A stretch of 64,000 bases of DNA from Jaltomata sinuosa (GCA_003996215.1 QJPP01001815.1:248001-312000); one strand, 5' to 3'. Shown: positions 10,299-22,498, counted from the stretch's first letter. The notes: a model not told the origin generated them from the letters alone. Translations and numbers: made by a program.

Positions 10299-12330
10299 CA
10301 ACACTGGTAATCCTTTTAAAGCTTTTAAGGAGAACATTAAAAGGGTTAAAGCTTCTTTGACCAGATGGCGTAAGGATACATATAGAGATATTTTCAAACA
10401 GTTAATCATCAGGGAGGATATAGTGAGAATTAAGGAGAAATTATTTGAAGAAGTGCCAAGTGCCATTAATAGAGCAGTGTTACAGAGGGCTCAAGCTGAA
10501 TTTAAAAGATATCTTCACTTTGAAGAAATTTTTTGGCAACAAAAAGCTGTTTATGAATGGTTTGATAATGGGGACAGAAATACCAGATTCTTTCATAGTA
10601 TAGTTAAGGGCAGAAGGAAAAGGCTACACTTGTAGAGAATTCAGAACATGCAGGGGATATGGTTAGAAGATGAAGAAGCTATAGCTGCTGAATCCATTGT
10701 TTTTTATCAAAGCAGATCACACAAGAAAGGGATGCTACTGATTTTTCATTACTGAGGCATATTCCCACTTCTATTAATGTAGAGGAGAACTCAGTTTTAT
10801 GCAGAATGTCAGGGTTAGAAGAGGTAAAAAATGTTGTTTTTAATCTCAACGGAGATAGTGCTAGTGGACCTGATGGTTTGATAGGGAGATTCTACCAAAG
10901 TTGTTGGGATATTGTTGAAACTGATATTCTAGCAATGGTACAAGACTTTGCTCATGGTAATTTTTTACCCAAGTCCATCACTCATACTAATTTAGTTCTG
11001 TTACCTAAGAAAGATACTGTACAGTCTTTCTCAGATTTGAGGCCTATTAGTTAGAGTAATTTTATTAATAAGATCATCTCCAGAATTATTCATGATACAA
11101 TTAAGTCTCTGCTTCCAAGTTTAGTTTCAAGCAATCAATTTTTGTTTTGTGAAAGGGAGAAGCATTATCAAAAATGTCCTACTGACTCAGGAGATAGTTA
11201 CAGATATTAGAAAGAAAGGTAAACCTGCTAATGTGGTAATCAAGCTTTATATGGCCAAAGCTTATGACAGAGTGTCATGGTTTTTTTTTATGAAAGTGTT
11301 AAGAAAGATGGGCTTCTCAAATGATTTTGTTGACATGATTTGGAGATTGATTTCCAATAATTGGTACTCAATATTGATTAATGGGCAATCACAGGGTTTC
11401 TTTCATTCTACCATGGGAGTGAAACAAGGAGATCCTCTATCTCCAGCGTTGTTTATTCTATCAGCTGAAGTTTTATCCAGTTCTTTGAATACTTTATTTG
11501 ATGATACACAATATGTAGGGTATGGTTTACCTAAGAGGAGTGCACAACTTAACCACCTTGCTTATGCTGATGATACCATAATTTTTGCCTCTACTGACAG
11601 TTACTCTTTGAAAAGGATAATTGAAACTCTGCAGCAATATGAAGGGCAATCTGGTCAGCTGATTAATAAAGAGAAAAGTGCCTTCTATATTTACCAAAGT
11701 GTTGCTGCAAATATGAGAGTGTTGGTGGAGGAATATACATGTATGGCTAGGGGTCATTTCCCTTTAAAATACCTAGGTTTCCCCATAACCCACACAAGGA
11801 AAAGAAAAGAACATTATGCAGATCTCATCAAAAGGGTGAAAGATAAGCTCCAAGCTTGGAAAGGTAACATGCTTTCCTTTGGGGGTAAAGAAGTTCTAAT
11901 GTCCAGTGTTCTACAAAGCATTCCTATTCATGTACTTTCTGCTATTGTTCCCCCAAAGTGTGTGATGAAAGATATTCATAGAATTATTGCAAAATTTTAT
12001 TGGAGAAACAAACTTACAGGTAGAAGCAAACACTGGGCTGCTTGGGAAATGGTTTGCTTGCCAAAAACTGAAGGAGATTTGGGTTTTAGATCTATGGTAG
12101 ATGTATCTAAATCTATGTATGCTAAGCTTTGGTGGAAGTTTAGAACTCAAAATTCTCTATGGGCAAATTTCATGTGGAATAAGTACTGTAAGAAACAAAT
12201 TCCTACCCTTGTTCAGTGGAAAGGTGGTTCGCAAGTGTGGAAGCAGATGCTGAAGAATAGAGAAGTGATAGAACAAAGCTTATGGTGGGAACCAAAGGGA
12301 GGAACATCTAGTATTTGGTTTGACAATTAG
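10299..12330 (+). pseudogene. LINE ORF2, reverse transcriptase
   Basis: Pieces at 10357-10635, 10806-11054 and 11149-12330 form the linker and reverse transcriptase. The first holds YEWFDNGDRNTRFFHS, the typical segment before the RT palm; the second holds SASGPDGL and the finger motif LVLLPKK. The 393-residue piece shows KAYDRVSW (37-44), GVKQGDPLSPALF (90-102) and YADD (139-142). Motif A reads LYMAKAYD, with tyrosine at residue 34 where LINE enzymes have the metal-binding aspartate, so the catalytic triad is incomplete. A stop at 11053-11055 separates the fingers from the palm. Confidence 0.9.
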
Positions 12331-12345
12331 ACCGGCCTTGGTCCT

Positions 12346-12837
12346 TTGTTTTTCCATCCTACAGAAGTGCAAGGTTGTAATTCTCTGGCTGATATTCAGG
12401 TTTTTTTAAAGGACTCTGGATGGGACTTTGATATTATGCAAGATCATTTACCTGATAATATTGTAGATCATGTGAGAAAACGTATGAACCTTGTAAGACA
12501 AAGATATCAAATAGATAAACGTTGGTGGATAAACTCAAGTACTTGTAAGTTCACTATAAAGTCTGCCCGGGAGATTCTTCAAAAAAGAGCTAAAGTTTCT
12601 GAAGACTTTAAGAAGATTTAGGTGAAACGGTTACCTTTAAAGTTACTTTCTTTGGTTGGAGTGTGTGGACTCATGGAATACCTGTTGCTGCTATTATGTC
12701 TTCATGGAATCCTAATATTTCTCATTTATGTCAGTGTTGCAGGTTTACTTGAAAGGAAACTATTGAGCATCTCTTTCTATCAGGTGAAGTGGCAGCTTAT
12801 ATTTGAGACTATTATCCAAGAGCTACTGGTATACTAG
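12346..12837 (+). pseudogene. LINE ORF2, zinc-binding RT-associated region
   Basis: After a stop at 12328-12330 the frame continues with a region resembling the zf-RVT domain found between reverse transcriptase and RNase H in plant LINEs. It includes WWINSSTCKFTIKSAREIL near 12520-12580. The second part (about 12622-12837) is read in a shifted frame; a cysteine-rich stretch around 12725-12760 is all that remains of the zinc ligands. Confidence 0.6.
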
Positions 12838-12863
12838 TCCCTTGGGTACAAGTTTAGTATACC

Positions 12864-13655
12864 ATGAAAAAGTTGTGGGATGCACAAGGATATACTAGGC
12901 TGAAAGGGGTTTTCCAAGCAGTTCCTAACATTATTATGTGGTTCCTATGGAAGAAGAGGAATACAATCTTACATGGAGGGGATTATACTAAGCACAAGGT
13001 GATTTGGAATATCAATGCTACTATTCACAAGTGTATTAGGTTTCATTTTCACTATGATCATATTCCTGATACTTGGCCTCATATGGTAGCTCTGTTGGAA
13101 AGGTTCAGGAATGTGGTTCACTCCAAAATTGTTAGATGGGTACCTCCTCTTGTAGGTTGGCTGAAATGTAACATCGATGGAGGCTCTAGAGGAAACCCAG
13201 GCCCCATCGCTTGTAATTTTTGTTTGAGAAATCATGAGGGCAGGTTACTAGGTGCTAAAGTGGTTAAGATTGCTGATTCCTCAAATTTGGTGGCTGAAGC
13301 TAGGGCTATAAGTGAAGGTTTGCAATATTATTTAGAGAAACATTATTCCAACATCATTATTGAGACTGACTCTCTGGCTATGGTTAACATCGTTAATGAA
13401 GTATGGGAGATTCCTTGGAGTGTGAGTATTGAGGTTGGCTCAATTCACAGAATAAGAAACCTCATTCCAGTAAGAGTACAACACTCCTTAAGGGAGGGAA
13501 ATACTCTTGCTGACTTTTTTGCTAACCTAGTTTTTAATTTTGCAAGTACATATGAATTTAACTCATACCAAGATGTTCCTAGTGCAGGAAAAAGGATTAT
13601 CAGGATAGACAGAGGCAACACTCCTTACATTAGGACAAAACAAATCAGTAGTTAA
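12864..13655 (+). pseudogene. LINE ORF2, C-terminal RNase H
   Basis: A 263-residue piece carries a complete-looking RNase H fold of the type fused to plant LINEs. It shows CNIDGGSRGNPGP with the first catalytic aspartate at residue 105, the glutamate of VAEARA at 145, ETDSLAMV with aspartate 169, and REGNTLADFFAN with aspartate 217. All four metal-binding acids are therefore present. It would remove RNA from the RNA-DNA hybrid. It is separated from the reverse transcriptase by frameshifts, so no functional polyprotein can be made. Confidence 0.85.
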
Positions 13656-14138
13656 TGGTAATAGAAGGCTACCTCTAGAGGATTATTCTAACAGTGCTAC
13701 TATCTGAATTATAAGTGAAGCTATAGGTGATACAATTATTTGTTATTTTTTAAGTCTGAAGCAATTTTGTTTGGTTGACAGTACCTGCACCTGGTGAGAG
13801 CTTTGAGGTGTTATTATGGCACTAAACCAGGACTTAAAAGTCTCAAATAGTTTCCTCACTTACTTTATACTTAGCTTAATTCAGTCCCTTTGTGATTCTT
13901 TTTAGAACAATTTTGAAGTTATAGTCAATGGCAATATCTAAACTTTTATTGGTGGTATTAATTCCAAATATGGGATTTATTCCAGTGAAGTATAGGTATT
14001 GAAATTGAAAATCACTCCTACTGTCTCGAAGATGACCTGAAATTAGCAAGCATCAGAGTTGTCACTGTGATTCTGCTATGCTCTTTCCACAGCTTGACCT
14101 CGTTCACAAAGAAAGACAAGCTAATTTTAGTTGTACAA
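13656..14138 (+). other. LINE 3' untranslated region
   Basis: No ORF longer than a few tens of codons. It follows the RNase H stop directly and runs to the LTR of element D. No poly(A) tail or AATAAA is evident at the edge, so the LINE 3' end may be truncated or continue beyond element D outside the window. Confidence 0.5.
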
Positions 14139-14870
14139 TGTTGGAAATTGTATTGGGTTTTTGAATCGGAGAACTTACAATTAGAAGACGTAAAGTCTTA
14201 CAATTAAAAGACGTAAAGTAATCTCATAGACGTCCAGTGTTCAGATCTCACACGCGGAGCTTCACATTCAACTTAATAACAAGAGGATTCCAGATTCCTC
14301 TGAATCTCCAAATAGATAAGTGAAGCTTAAAGATCAAGTATCTTTGCATCTTCAAAGATCGAGCATCTTCACGGTGAAGGTCATTTATGTTGGTCGAGCA
14401 TCTTCAAGGTCGGTGGATTAAAGGTGGACGTTGCAGAGAGTTGGAGCTTCATCTAAAGATCTGACCTTCCATTTCCTTTGATCTCATCACCTTTACACTT
14501 TCCCTTTTAGAATTAACAGATATTTGTTTCTTCTTTTATGTTTTGGGCCGAGTCTTTCTTGGACCAGGTCAGTGTAAAATTTGCTTTCTAATAAAAGGGC
14601 CTTTGAGTCCATATTTATTTATTTTAAAAAAAAATACTAAAATTATTAGCTTATCTATTAAAATTTATATTTATAAGAAACATATTTTTTGAAATTTCCT
14701 TTTCTTTACAAAAATAAAACATATCCTAAAAATGTGATTCTATTTTTGTGGTTTTCAAATTTATCAAGTAAAACCTACTAAAAAATGGAATAAAAGTTAA
14801 AACAAAGATTAGCCTAAAATAAATATATCCTTTTATATTCGATAAAACTCGGAGAGGGTCAAAAATTACA
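14139..14870 (-). repeat. 3' LTR of element D (probable)
   Basis: On the minus strand this 732-bp block begins TGTAATTTTTGACCC at 14870 and ends ...TTTCCAACA at 14139, giving TG...CA ends. A purine-rich tract precedes it at 14871-14895. There is no second copy in the window to confirm the borders. The left border is placed where LINE-like sequence stops. It contains AT-rich stretches and no ORF. Confidence 0.55.
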
Positions 14871-14895
14871 TGTCTACATCTACCCCTCTCCGACT
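14871..14895 (-). other. Polypurine tract of element D
   Basis: On the minus strand GGAGAGGGGTAGATGTAGACA abuts TGTAATTTTTG. A G/A-rich stretch next to the LTR start is the expected primer for plus-strand DNA synthesis. Confidence 0.55.
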
Positions 14896-15700
14896 GGTAA
14901 CCCAAAGGGTTCTCAGATAATGAAGTAGATGATGAGATAAGTTTTGGCCCGACCGTTATTTTTTAGGGAAAAGAAGAAAAAGGTGCGACCGAGTCCTGGT
15001 TTTGGACAACCTACATATCCTGGGTTATAAAAGAATTAGGTCATGCATCGTTCAAGAAGAATGAATGATGAGACGATGAGTTGGAGGTCGAGTGAGGCCC
15101 CATCGAGGCTCCGGTCGTGGCTCGTATTTTTACATCAAAATGAAAGACAAAAATTAAAAGGAAAATACAAATACAAGATCCTATCTATGCAGCTTCTCTT
15201 GAATATTTAATTGAATCTTCATGTCTTCTCAAGTGGTGAGATCGACATTTTGATCTTGAATTGAAACTGTAGACTGAACCTTATTCTCCAGGTGGGCTCC
15301 CCCAACTTGATTCTGGAAGTCACCATGTTCTTCAGGTAAGTTCCTGAACTTGAAATTGAAATGCACTTGAAAGTTGACCCTGTTCTTTAGGCTGGCTCCT
15401 GCTACTTCCGACTAAACTTGCAATTAAGGGAATTGATCTTGTTCTCCAAGAAGGCTCCTAAGCTTGAAAACTAATGTCTCGATCTTATTCTCCAAATGGA
15501 CTCCTGCAAAAAAATCAAAATAGAACAAAATTTTCTGCCCCAGTTTAATATAAAGAAAATTTTGTGAGTACAACCAAAAATGATACTTAGCCTGTGAATC
15601 AAGATTTCTGAATACACTTAGAACTTTTTTTGCATCACACCCTTCAAATGGTTTCCAACCATTAGAGGTAAACTCCATTCTTTATGAAGATACGATTAAA
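14896..15700 (-). other. Element D 3' UTR, outer part
   Basis: Non-coding. From about 15280 it holds widely spaced, diverged TTCTCCAGGNNGGCTCCTG motifs, which look like old, degenerate copies of the minisatellite that starts at 15700. The 84-codon minus ORF at 15424-15678 is not recognisable as a protein. Confidence 0.5.
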
Positions 15701-16106
15701 TTAAATCCCATTATTCATGAGGCTCCTGAACTAAAAATAAATCCCATTATTCAGGAGGGTCCTGAACTAAAAATAAATCCCATTATTCAGGAGGGTCCTG
15801 CTAGTTCTATTTTTCAGGAGGGTCCTGCCACTAAAAATTAATCTCATTATCCAGGAGGGTCCTGCTATTCCTATTTTCTAGGAGGGTCCTGCTAATAAAA
15901 ATAAATCCTATTATCTAGGAGGGTCCTGGTAGTAAAAAAATAAATTCCATTATTCAGGAGGATTTTGCTAGTCCCATTTTCCTGGGAGGTCCTGCTACTA
16001 AAACTAAATCCCATTATCCAAGAGGGTCCTGCTAGTCACCATTGTCTAGGAGGGTCCTGCTAATAAAAATAAATTCCATTATCCAGGATGGTGCTGCTAG
16101 TCCCAT
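15700..16106. repeat. GAGGGTCCTG minisatellite of element D, left half
   Basis: Tandem units of two forms share CAGGAGGGTCCTGCTA: a longer unit with ACTAAAAATAAATCCCATTA and a shorter one with GTCCCATTTTC. The array continues at 24894 after solo LTR A', which inserted into a unit and duplicated CCCAT (16102-16106 and 24894-24898). Confidence 0.9.
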
Positions 16107-16961
16107 TGTCATGCCCCAAGCCTACCCCCTGGATGTAACACGGGACCGAAGATCACAAGTGATCTCAAGATAACCCTCTGGCATTAGCATGACTGAAAAA
16201 CTGAACAAAACATAATAACGAAAGATTAACTGAAGTAATGAGCAACTCAACCTGTTTATATAAGGAAAAGCCTAAGGATGAAAATCTGAATATAATTGAA
16301 TGTCTAATTCTATGTCTGAAAGCCTCTACTACTGGTGAGTTGCTGGGACAAGCCCCCAGCTAACTTTAAATACTTAAATTCTGAATACACAATATAAATA
16401 CTGAAATACTGAAACTAAACTCGAAGTCCTCGAAGGAGGAGGACTCACCAAGCTGACTGGATGTGCTGCTGATCTACTAGCCACGGACTGGGGAGCGGGC
16501 TACAGAATCTACATCATAATAGGACGTAGCACAAAGAAGTATGCGGTCAGTACTATGAAATGTACTGAGTATGTGAGATATGCATAATCATGATAAAAAC
16601 ATACTTAAAACATGCTTGAAATGAGTTCGTTTATGTAGAGAGATAGCATATGGAAATATCAAGATATAAGGCATAAAACGTGAAATAAAGTCAGAATTCA
16701 AAGTAGAGTATCATATAACTTATTAGCTTGAAAATAAACATGCGGGAGTTTCTCTTAACTGACATAAACCATGCTGAGCTACACGGAGTCCAGTGTTATG
16801 CACCCACACTAAAAAGGGCTGTCCTAACCAGCCAAAGTTAGAACCATGTCATACCAGGATCCTGTCATAAGCCATAGAGGGCACCTACGGTGGCACGTAG
16901 TTCTGGGACTAAGGGTACTCTCACCCAGTCCAACTCAGTGCTAAATACTACTCCCAAAACA

Positions 16962-16987
16962 TATATATATATATATATATATATATA
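16962..16987. repeat. (AT)n microsatellite
   Basis: About 13 uninterrupted AT dinucleotides inside solo LTR A'. Confidence 0.95.
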
Positions 16988-18190
16988 ACATGAGGCTCAT
17001 ATACATGTGACATATCTAGATGTCAAAACTTGTTCATAACTTGTTCATACCCCAGATCTTCATACTACTCACGAACCTTGGTTTTAGAAAATGGTTTATG
17101 AGCATTGATGGTACATCATGTGTCTTGTCTTGCATATTAGTTCATAACCTAGAAATTTGCATGGCGCTAGTTCAATTTCATAATAACATAGATTTTTATA
17201 GAACATAGGAACAAGGCATGCACTTGCTTGAAACATTCATGAGAATACTGATAACGCCCAAACTACACGTCTAATTAAAGAAGCGTAAGCGGTCGTAGTC
17301 AAATATAGAACCCAACTAGGTTGGGGTCGAATCCCACAGAGAATATGGTGAAGATTAAGCCTTTAGTGAAGTATGTGACTAGTCGTCAATAATTTTCGGT
17401 AAATAAAGGGGGGGTTTTGTGTAATCAACTTGTAAACAAAACAAACAATAAACGTATGTGAAATAATAGTAGGAGAATGAACTAGGGAAGTGTTTACCAT
17501 GGCGTTGGTAACAATGTCGATTCTAGGCTTAATCGGGTTCTTTTTATATGCGTGTCACGATGTGATTGAAGTAATGGTATCGTCTAAACGTCTCTCGACC
17601 AAATAAACAAATTTCCTTTTCTATTCTCTCGACCTCGAAAAGATGTGCTTTTTAGATTTCAATCCTAAACATCAAGTAGATTAATCTAGTTACAGCATTA
17701 ATCATTAGACGAGAGTTAGTAGTCTCGAATCCTTGTTGTTAATCAAGTTTCCCGGTTTTAATCTCTTTACTCAAGCAAACTTAAACCTAGGCATGTTCTA
17801 ATGTTTGCAACCACTAGAAAACATTAAATAATGAATGATTAACAACGTGACAATACATATATTGAACCCAACGCTACCCGGAATCTATATCGCTACGTTT
17901 GCCATGGCTCCCACAACCCTAGTTGTGGGAGGTTTAGTTACTCATGCTTGTAGAAGAACAAAAGAAAGCAATATTCATAATAAAGAAAAGAGATCCTTAC
18001 AATGTATTGAAAACAATCTTTAATTAATCCAAGAGCAAGAACAACAAAATCCCAAGAACGATTCAAGAACACGAATTCAAGAAGTAGAAAACGTGTTTCT
18101 TGCTCTCCAAGTCGACTAAAACTCCTAAAATTATTTAGTAACGTGTGTAAAAACTATTGGAAAGGTAATATGTAAAACAAACCTAACATA

Positions 18191-18201
18191 GGGTATTTAT
18201 A
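18191..18201 (-). promoter_or_regulatory. TATA box of element E LTR
   Basis: On the minus strand the sequence is TATAAATACCC, about 375 bases into the LTR and just after the GTGACGGACCGTCAC cluster. The same site occurs in the 5' LTR (about 23566-23576), where it should drive transcription of the element. Confidence 0.7.
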
Positions 18202-18244
18202 GGAGTCTAGGAAACCAATCCTAAAAACGCTCGGATTCCGCGTC

Positions 18245-18415
18245 GCGGACTGCCTAAGTGTGACGGCCAGGGTGACGGACCGTCACAGGGTTGACGGACC
18301 GTCGCCTGGACCGTCACCCTTAGGCAGTGGTGCTGCCTTGGTTGCTGCCTTGGTGTGACGGTTCGGGTGACGGACCGTCACACCCTTGACGGACCGTCAC
18401 CTGAACCGTCACTCT
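18245..18415. promoter_or_regulatory. GTGACGGACCGTCAC palindrome cluster in E LTR
   Basis: GTGACGGACCGTCAC, an inverted repeat with a one-base centre, occurs at 18272-18286 and 18367-18381, with half or variant copies between. It lies immediately upstream of the TATA box in LTR orientation. The second LTR has the same cluster at about 23618-23790, and the old solo copy has it in decayed form at about 38590-38730. Confidence 0.75.
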
Positions 18416-18575
18416 TATCCAGAATGTTCTTTTTCGCGTATTTCCGTCCGTTTCCGTGTTTGTTTCCATTTCCAATACAACATAAAAACATCAAAAACAA
18501 CAATGGTTGCTTGAAAACGTATGATTGTTCTTAGTAAAAAGAAGTCTAAAGTGCCGTAAAAAAGGCGGCACATCA

Positions 18576-18590
18576 ACACCCTCAACTTAA
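18576..18590 (-). other. Polypurine tract of element E
   Basis: On the minus strand TTAAGTTGAGGGTGT directly precedes the LTR start TGATGTGCC. The TTGAGGACAAGCGAACG block just upstream is characteristic of Athila-group elements. Confidence 0.75.
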
Positions 18591-20164
18591 AACGTTCGCT
18601 TGTCCTCAAGCAACATAACATAAAACAATAAAATGACTCAACTAAGAACACGAACTCATGTCTCTAGCAACTCATGGTCATTCCACATCTTATTCCATTA
18701 AATCAAGCTCCCTCGTAGCACACGAATGTATGAAACACTAACTTGCAAGGATCCAAACATGTCATTCCGATATGATAGAACATTCTACATACACACGCGC
18801 AGCCATCCTAACAATCAATAGACAATACAGAAATCTTGGTGCCCTCACCACAAAGAAATCCCTCACACAAGATTTGGGACTAGGTAAGCGCTCACACTCA
18901 CAAACGATTTCAAACAATGCACATGCGATACCATAGGCTTGCCCTTACTATTCTATTTCGGTTCTTCAGAAAGCCGCTCAGGATCACTACAGGACTTGTT
19001 TTGGCTTGTACTGAGGCTTCAGGTGCAGGTAGGAAACATTTAGGGGTTAGTGACTAAGCCCTCCTTGGAACTACCGACGTCTTATTACCACATCCTTTAC
19101 TTTGTCCATCCTTATTCGCCTTTTTATTTCCTTCTCTCTAGCTACAGGTGCGGCCTCTTTATTTTGAGAATTCTTTTTGTTACTTTTTCGATCTTTTTCA
19201 CTTCTTTTTATTTTTCTTTTCTTAGGCACACACCCGAATTTTCATTCTATTCACAACCAATCTTCTCCATCCTCTTTTTCTGATCATTCACCTCTGTAGT
19301 AGCCACCCTCAACTTAGGCTGATTGCCTGAGTTGAGGTGCACGATGTCCTAGAAAAGACCAGGGCCAAAATAGGGATTGAAAGTTAAACGGGAATGGTGA
19401 CAGGTTATTGAAAGAATAAGGTTAATTTGGATCAAACAGGGATCAAGGGATTATTTATATTTGGATGGTCTTTTAGGTTAAGTGGACTGCACAAAAAAAG
19501 GGCCTGTGATCCTTTCCTAAGCAACCAAACTTCAAACTTAACAAAATAGACCGGTCAAGTTCTAGATGCATGCACAGAGTAAGAATTTATAACAATTAAT
19601 CTCACACACTCTTAGCACCAAGAAACCATATCGCTACCAACTATCAAACAACCGCTCGGCTTAAGCATACTCATTCTATCATATTCACACAATGACATCT
19701 AAAGATCCAGACAGTCAATCGTTTCAACATAAGTACAAAACCAGAAAATTTTTAAAGGGGCCTCGTTTTTAGTCAAGAAAAATGCCATGCTCATCACTAT
19801 AGACACTAAAAAAAACAAAAATTTAAAATAACAACCTAACCATGACGGTTCTACTAGATAGCACACCGGAGGGAAAAGAAACACGGCAACAAAAACCCTC
19901 GATGTTGACTCACAGGTTTCCCCACACCCTCAACTTAGACTCATGCATTGTCCCCAATGAATACATATGAAAACTAAAAACTGTGAGAATTAGGAATACC
20001 TGTGAAGTCGATATGACTCAGATTCTGGAATGATGTTGGAGACCGCCAGGGTCTCCAAAACAAGAGAACTCGATGGAGTGTGGCATTCCAGCTTCCTTTT
20101 TGGGCTCCATCGCTAGTCGCGATAACTTCTTCGCTCTTTCTTTGCAGATTCTCTTGCGGTGTTT
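18591..20164 (-). other. Non-coding region of element E where pol is expected
   Basis: Between the end of the protease frame and the polypurine tract there are 1.6 kb with no reverse transcriptase, RNase H or integrase motifs in any frame. Two further CACCCTCAACTTAG stretches (about 19303 and 19931) repeat the polypurine motif. The short minus ORFs (18415-18651 partly in the LTR, 19699-19884, 19974-20168) and the 77-codon plus ORF at 19050-19283 are not recognisable. Confidence 0.7.
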
Positions 20165-22498
20165 TCATTTTCTTGATCTATTTTCACCGCTTTCCTTAAC
20201 CTGCTTCTCCTCAAGATACGCGTCCACAGGGACTTCCTCAATAGCATTGATGACCGCGACCACCCTCATGTCACTTGGTTGCTTCATCAATTTGGACACA
20301 TCGAACTTGACCATTTCATTGTTCAATCGGAAGGTCAGCTTGTTTTTCTCCATGTCGACCAATGCTCTTGCTGTGGCTAACAATGGTCATCCCAAGATTA
20401 TGGGAACTTCGAAATCCACTTCGCAATCCAAGATCACAAAGTCAGCTGGGAAGATAAGCTTACCGATCTTTACTAGCACATCAGACAATACTCCCACAGG
20501 TCGCTTTACTGAACGGTCAGCCATCATCACTTTTATGGACGTTGGTTTAGGAGATCCCAAACCAAGTTGTTTATAGACGGCTAGCGATATCAAGTTGATG
20601 CTAGCACCCAGATCACACAAGGCTTTCCCGAAGTTGAGTTTCCCAACAGTGCAGGGAACAGTAAACGCACCTGGATCTTCCTTCTTTTCGACTAACGACC
20701 TAGAAGAAATAGCGCTGCAGTGGTGGAGGTTGTCTTCCGATTCATAACTTACCGACCTCTTCTTTGTAATCAAGTCCTTCATGAACTTGGCATAACCGGG
20801 CATTTGTTCCAGCGCTTCCACCAGTGGTATGTTTATTGAAATCTGCCTCAGCATGGTCATGAAGTTCAGGAACTTATCATCATCAGCTTTCTTCTTCAAA
20901 CGCTGTGGGAAAGGAGGTGGTGGTCGAGGAATCATAGTTGGAAGCTTTTCAGCTTCCTTGCTTTTCTCCGCGGGCTTTGGATTTTCCTCCTCTACCGCCT
21001 CTTTATCATCCGCAGCATCACCTTGAGTCTGAATTACCGGATGTGATTCCGGTAATATTTTTCCGCTTCTTGTGGTGATCGCCATACAGCTAGCGTCATT
21101 CCTCGGATGAGTCGTGTCACTCGGCAAGGTACCTGTCTTCCTTTGGTTTAAAGATGCCGAGATCTGACCCACTTGTTGCTCCAATTGCTTGATTGCGGTG
21201 GAATGTGACTCTACTACCTGACTCAACGTTGATAACTCAGTCCTCATTGCCTTTACCCCAGAGTCAATCGATTCCACCTTTAGCAGCATCTTCGCCATCA
21301 TGTTCTCTAGCTTGGAAGTCCCTGCCTCATTGCCAGCTTTTTCCCGATTACCAGGTGGTACATACAACCCACCTCTATCGGTGTTATTCCTCCAGCTACC
21401 TTGATCGCGATCTCTGTAACCATCTTTCTCATAGTGGTTGTCTCTCTGGTAGTTCCGACCTTGGTTTCCCTGGCCATTGGCCTGGAAACCCCCCAAGTAA
21501 TTCGCCTCCTCAGTCTCCATACCTTGGGAACCCACCGCTTGTACCTTCTCCATACCTCCTGAGAACAAGTGCTTGGTCAGTAGGTCCAACTGCGTTTTCA
21601 GATGCGCCATGTCTTGGTCGCGCTCCTCCTCTTTCCTACGCTGCTCTGCTGACATACCAACAGTATAGGTGCTAGCTGCAACCTCTGAATCTCATGTGTG
21701 CCAGGCCCTATTGGTTTTGGTGAGCCTGTCCAAAGTAGTTGTGGACTCAACAAAGGTAAGACCCATGAATGCACCACCTGCTGCGTTGTCTAACGTCGGC
21801 TTGGTAGCCGAATTCAGTGCCCGGTAGAACGTCTGCATCAAAAAGTTATCGGTCAACTGATGGTTCGGGCATTGTGTTATCTTCTTTTTGAATCGCAACC
21901 AAGTCTCGTGCAGTGCTTCGTGCGGTTGCTGCCTAAAGTTGCTAATCTCGTCCCTCAACTGTATCATCCGAGAGGGAGGAAAGAACCTTTCTAGGAAAGC
22001 TCCTCTCAACTCTCCCCACGTTGCGATAGAGTCGGGGGTCAGCTCTGTCAACCACAATGCTGCCTCATCAGACAGAGACAACGGAAACAACCTGAGCCTG
22101 ATCGTTGTCTGACTCACGCCCGGTAGTTCAAACGACTTGCATATGCCCATGAAATTCATTAGGTGCTGGTTTGGATCCTCCCCAGCGACACCTCGGAACA
22201 CTCCTCTCAAGTTCAACAGCTGGATCATCGTGCTAGTGATGTTGAACTTGGCTCCGGGCGGTAGCGGTGGAATGACAATAGCGCCCGTAGCGCCAGCTCC
22301 ATCTAAGTCGAGATCCTCATCATTCCTTGCGATCTCATCCTGCAGACCCCCAGCATTCAGATTTTGTTGGGCCTGCAGTTCTGCAGCGATCCTCGCTGCC
22401 TCTAGTTGTGCGGCCATATTCCGCCTCAATGTTCTAGCAAGCTCGGGGTCGTAAGGTAAAATTTGTTCCCCCGAACTTCGGGTACTTGTCATGCACAA
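20165..22498 (-). pseudogene. Element E gag-protease frame, two premature stops
   Basis: A single frame of about 778 codons is interrupted only by TGA at 21692-21694 and TGA at 20387-20389. The first part (268 residues) is an Athila-type Gag with WLTELTPDSIATWGELRGAF and RFFPPSRMIQLRDEISNFR, the conserved capsid-core segment. The second part begins with a charged, possibly coiled-coil stretch (EEERDQDMAHLKTQLDLL) and a G/N/R-rich region, then proline-rich and basic sequence, then an aspartic protease domain with active site CDLGASINLIS near its residue 348. The last 72 residues finish the protease fold. Gag would build the cytoplasmic particle and the protease would process it. Both stops may be CGA-to-TGA changes. 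No zinc knuckle is evident. Confidence 0.85.

Larger units (their letters stand above)
1..14138 (+). mobile_element. L1-type LINE retrotransposon, split by element F
   Basis: A non-LTR retrotransposon occupies 1-577 and 9659 to about 14138 and is interrupted by LTR element F at a TSD of ATAGA (573-577 and 9654-9658). In order it shows the tail of a first ORF, an apurinic-type endonuclease, reverse transcriptase, a zinc-binding reverse-transcriptase-associated region and a C-terminal RNase H, as in plant L1 elements. Frameshifts and stops break the second ORF into at least six pieces. The 5' end lies outside the window. The 3' end is not marked by a clear poly(A) and is bounded by the LTR of element D, so the element may be cut there. 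It is one of the two oldest layers of the window. Confidence 0.85.
17249..18575 (-). repeat. 3' LTR of element E
   Basis: On the minus strand it starts TGATGTGCCGCC and ends GGGCGTTATCA. It differs from the other LTR by a small number of substitutions and short indels (for example the base context near 17271 versus 22643), indicating recent insertion. It has the palindrome cluster at 18245-18415 and a TATA box at 18191-18201. The 62-codon plus-strand ORF at 17835-18023 is an LTR by-product repeated at 23207 and 38165. Confidence 0.95.

Noticed and set aside
20073..22454. Long plus-strand ORFs (20073-20576, 21193-21675, 22137-22454)
   Set aside because: They are antisense shadows of the E gag-protease frame, which has the recognisable motifs.
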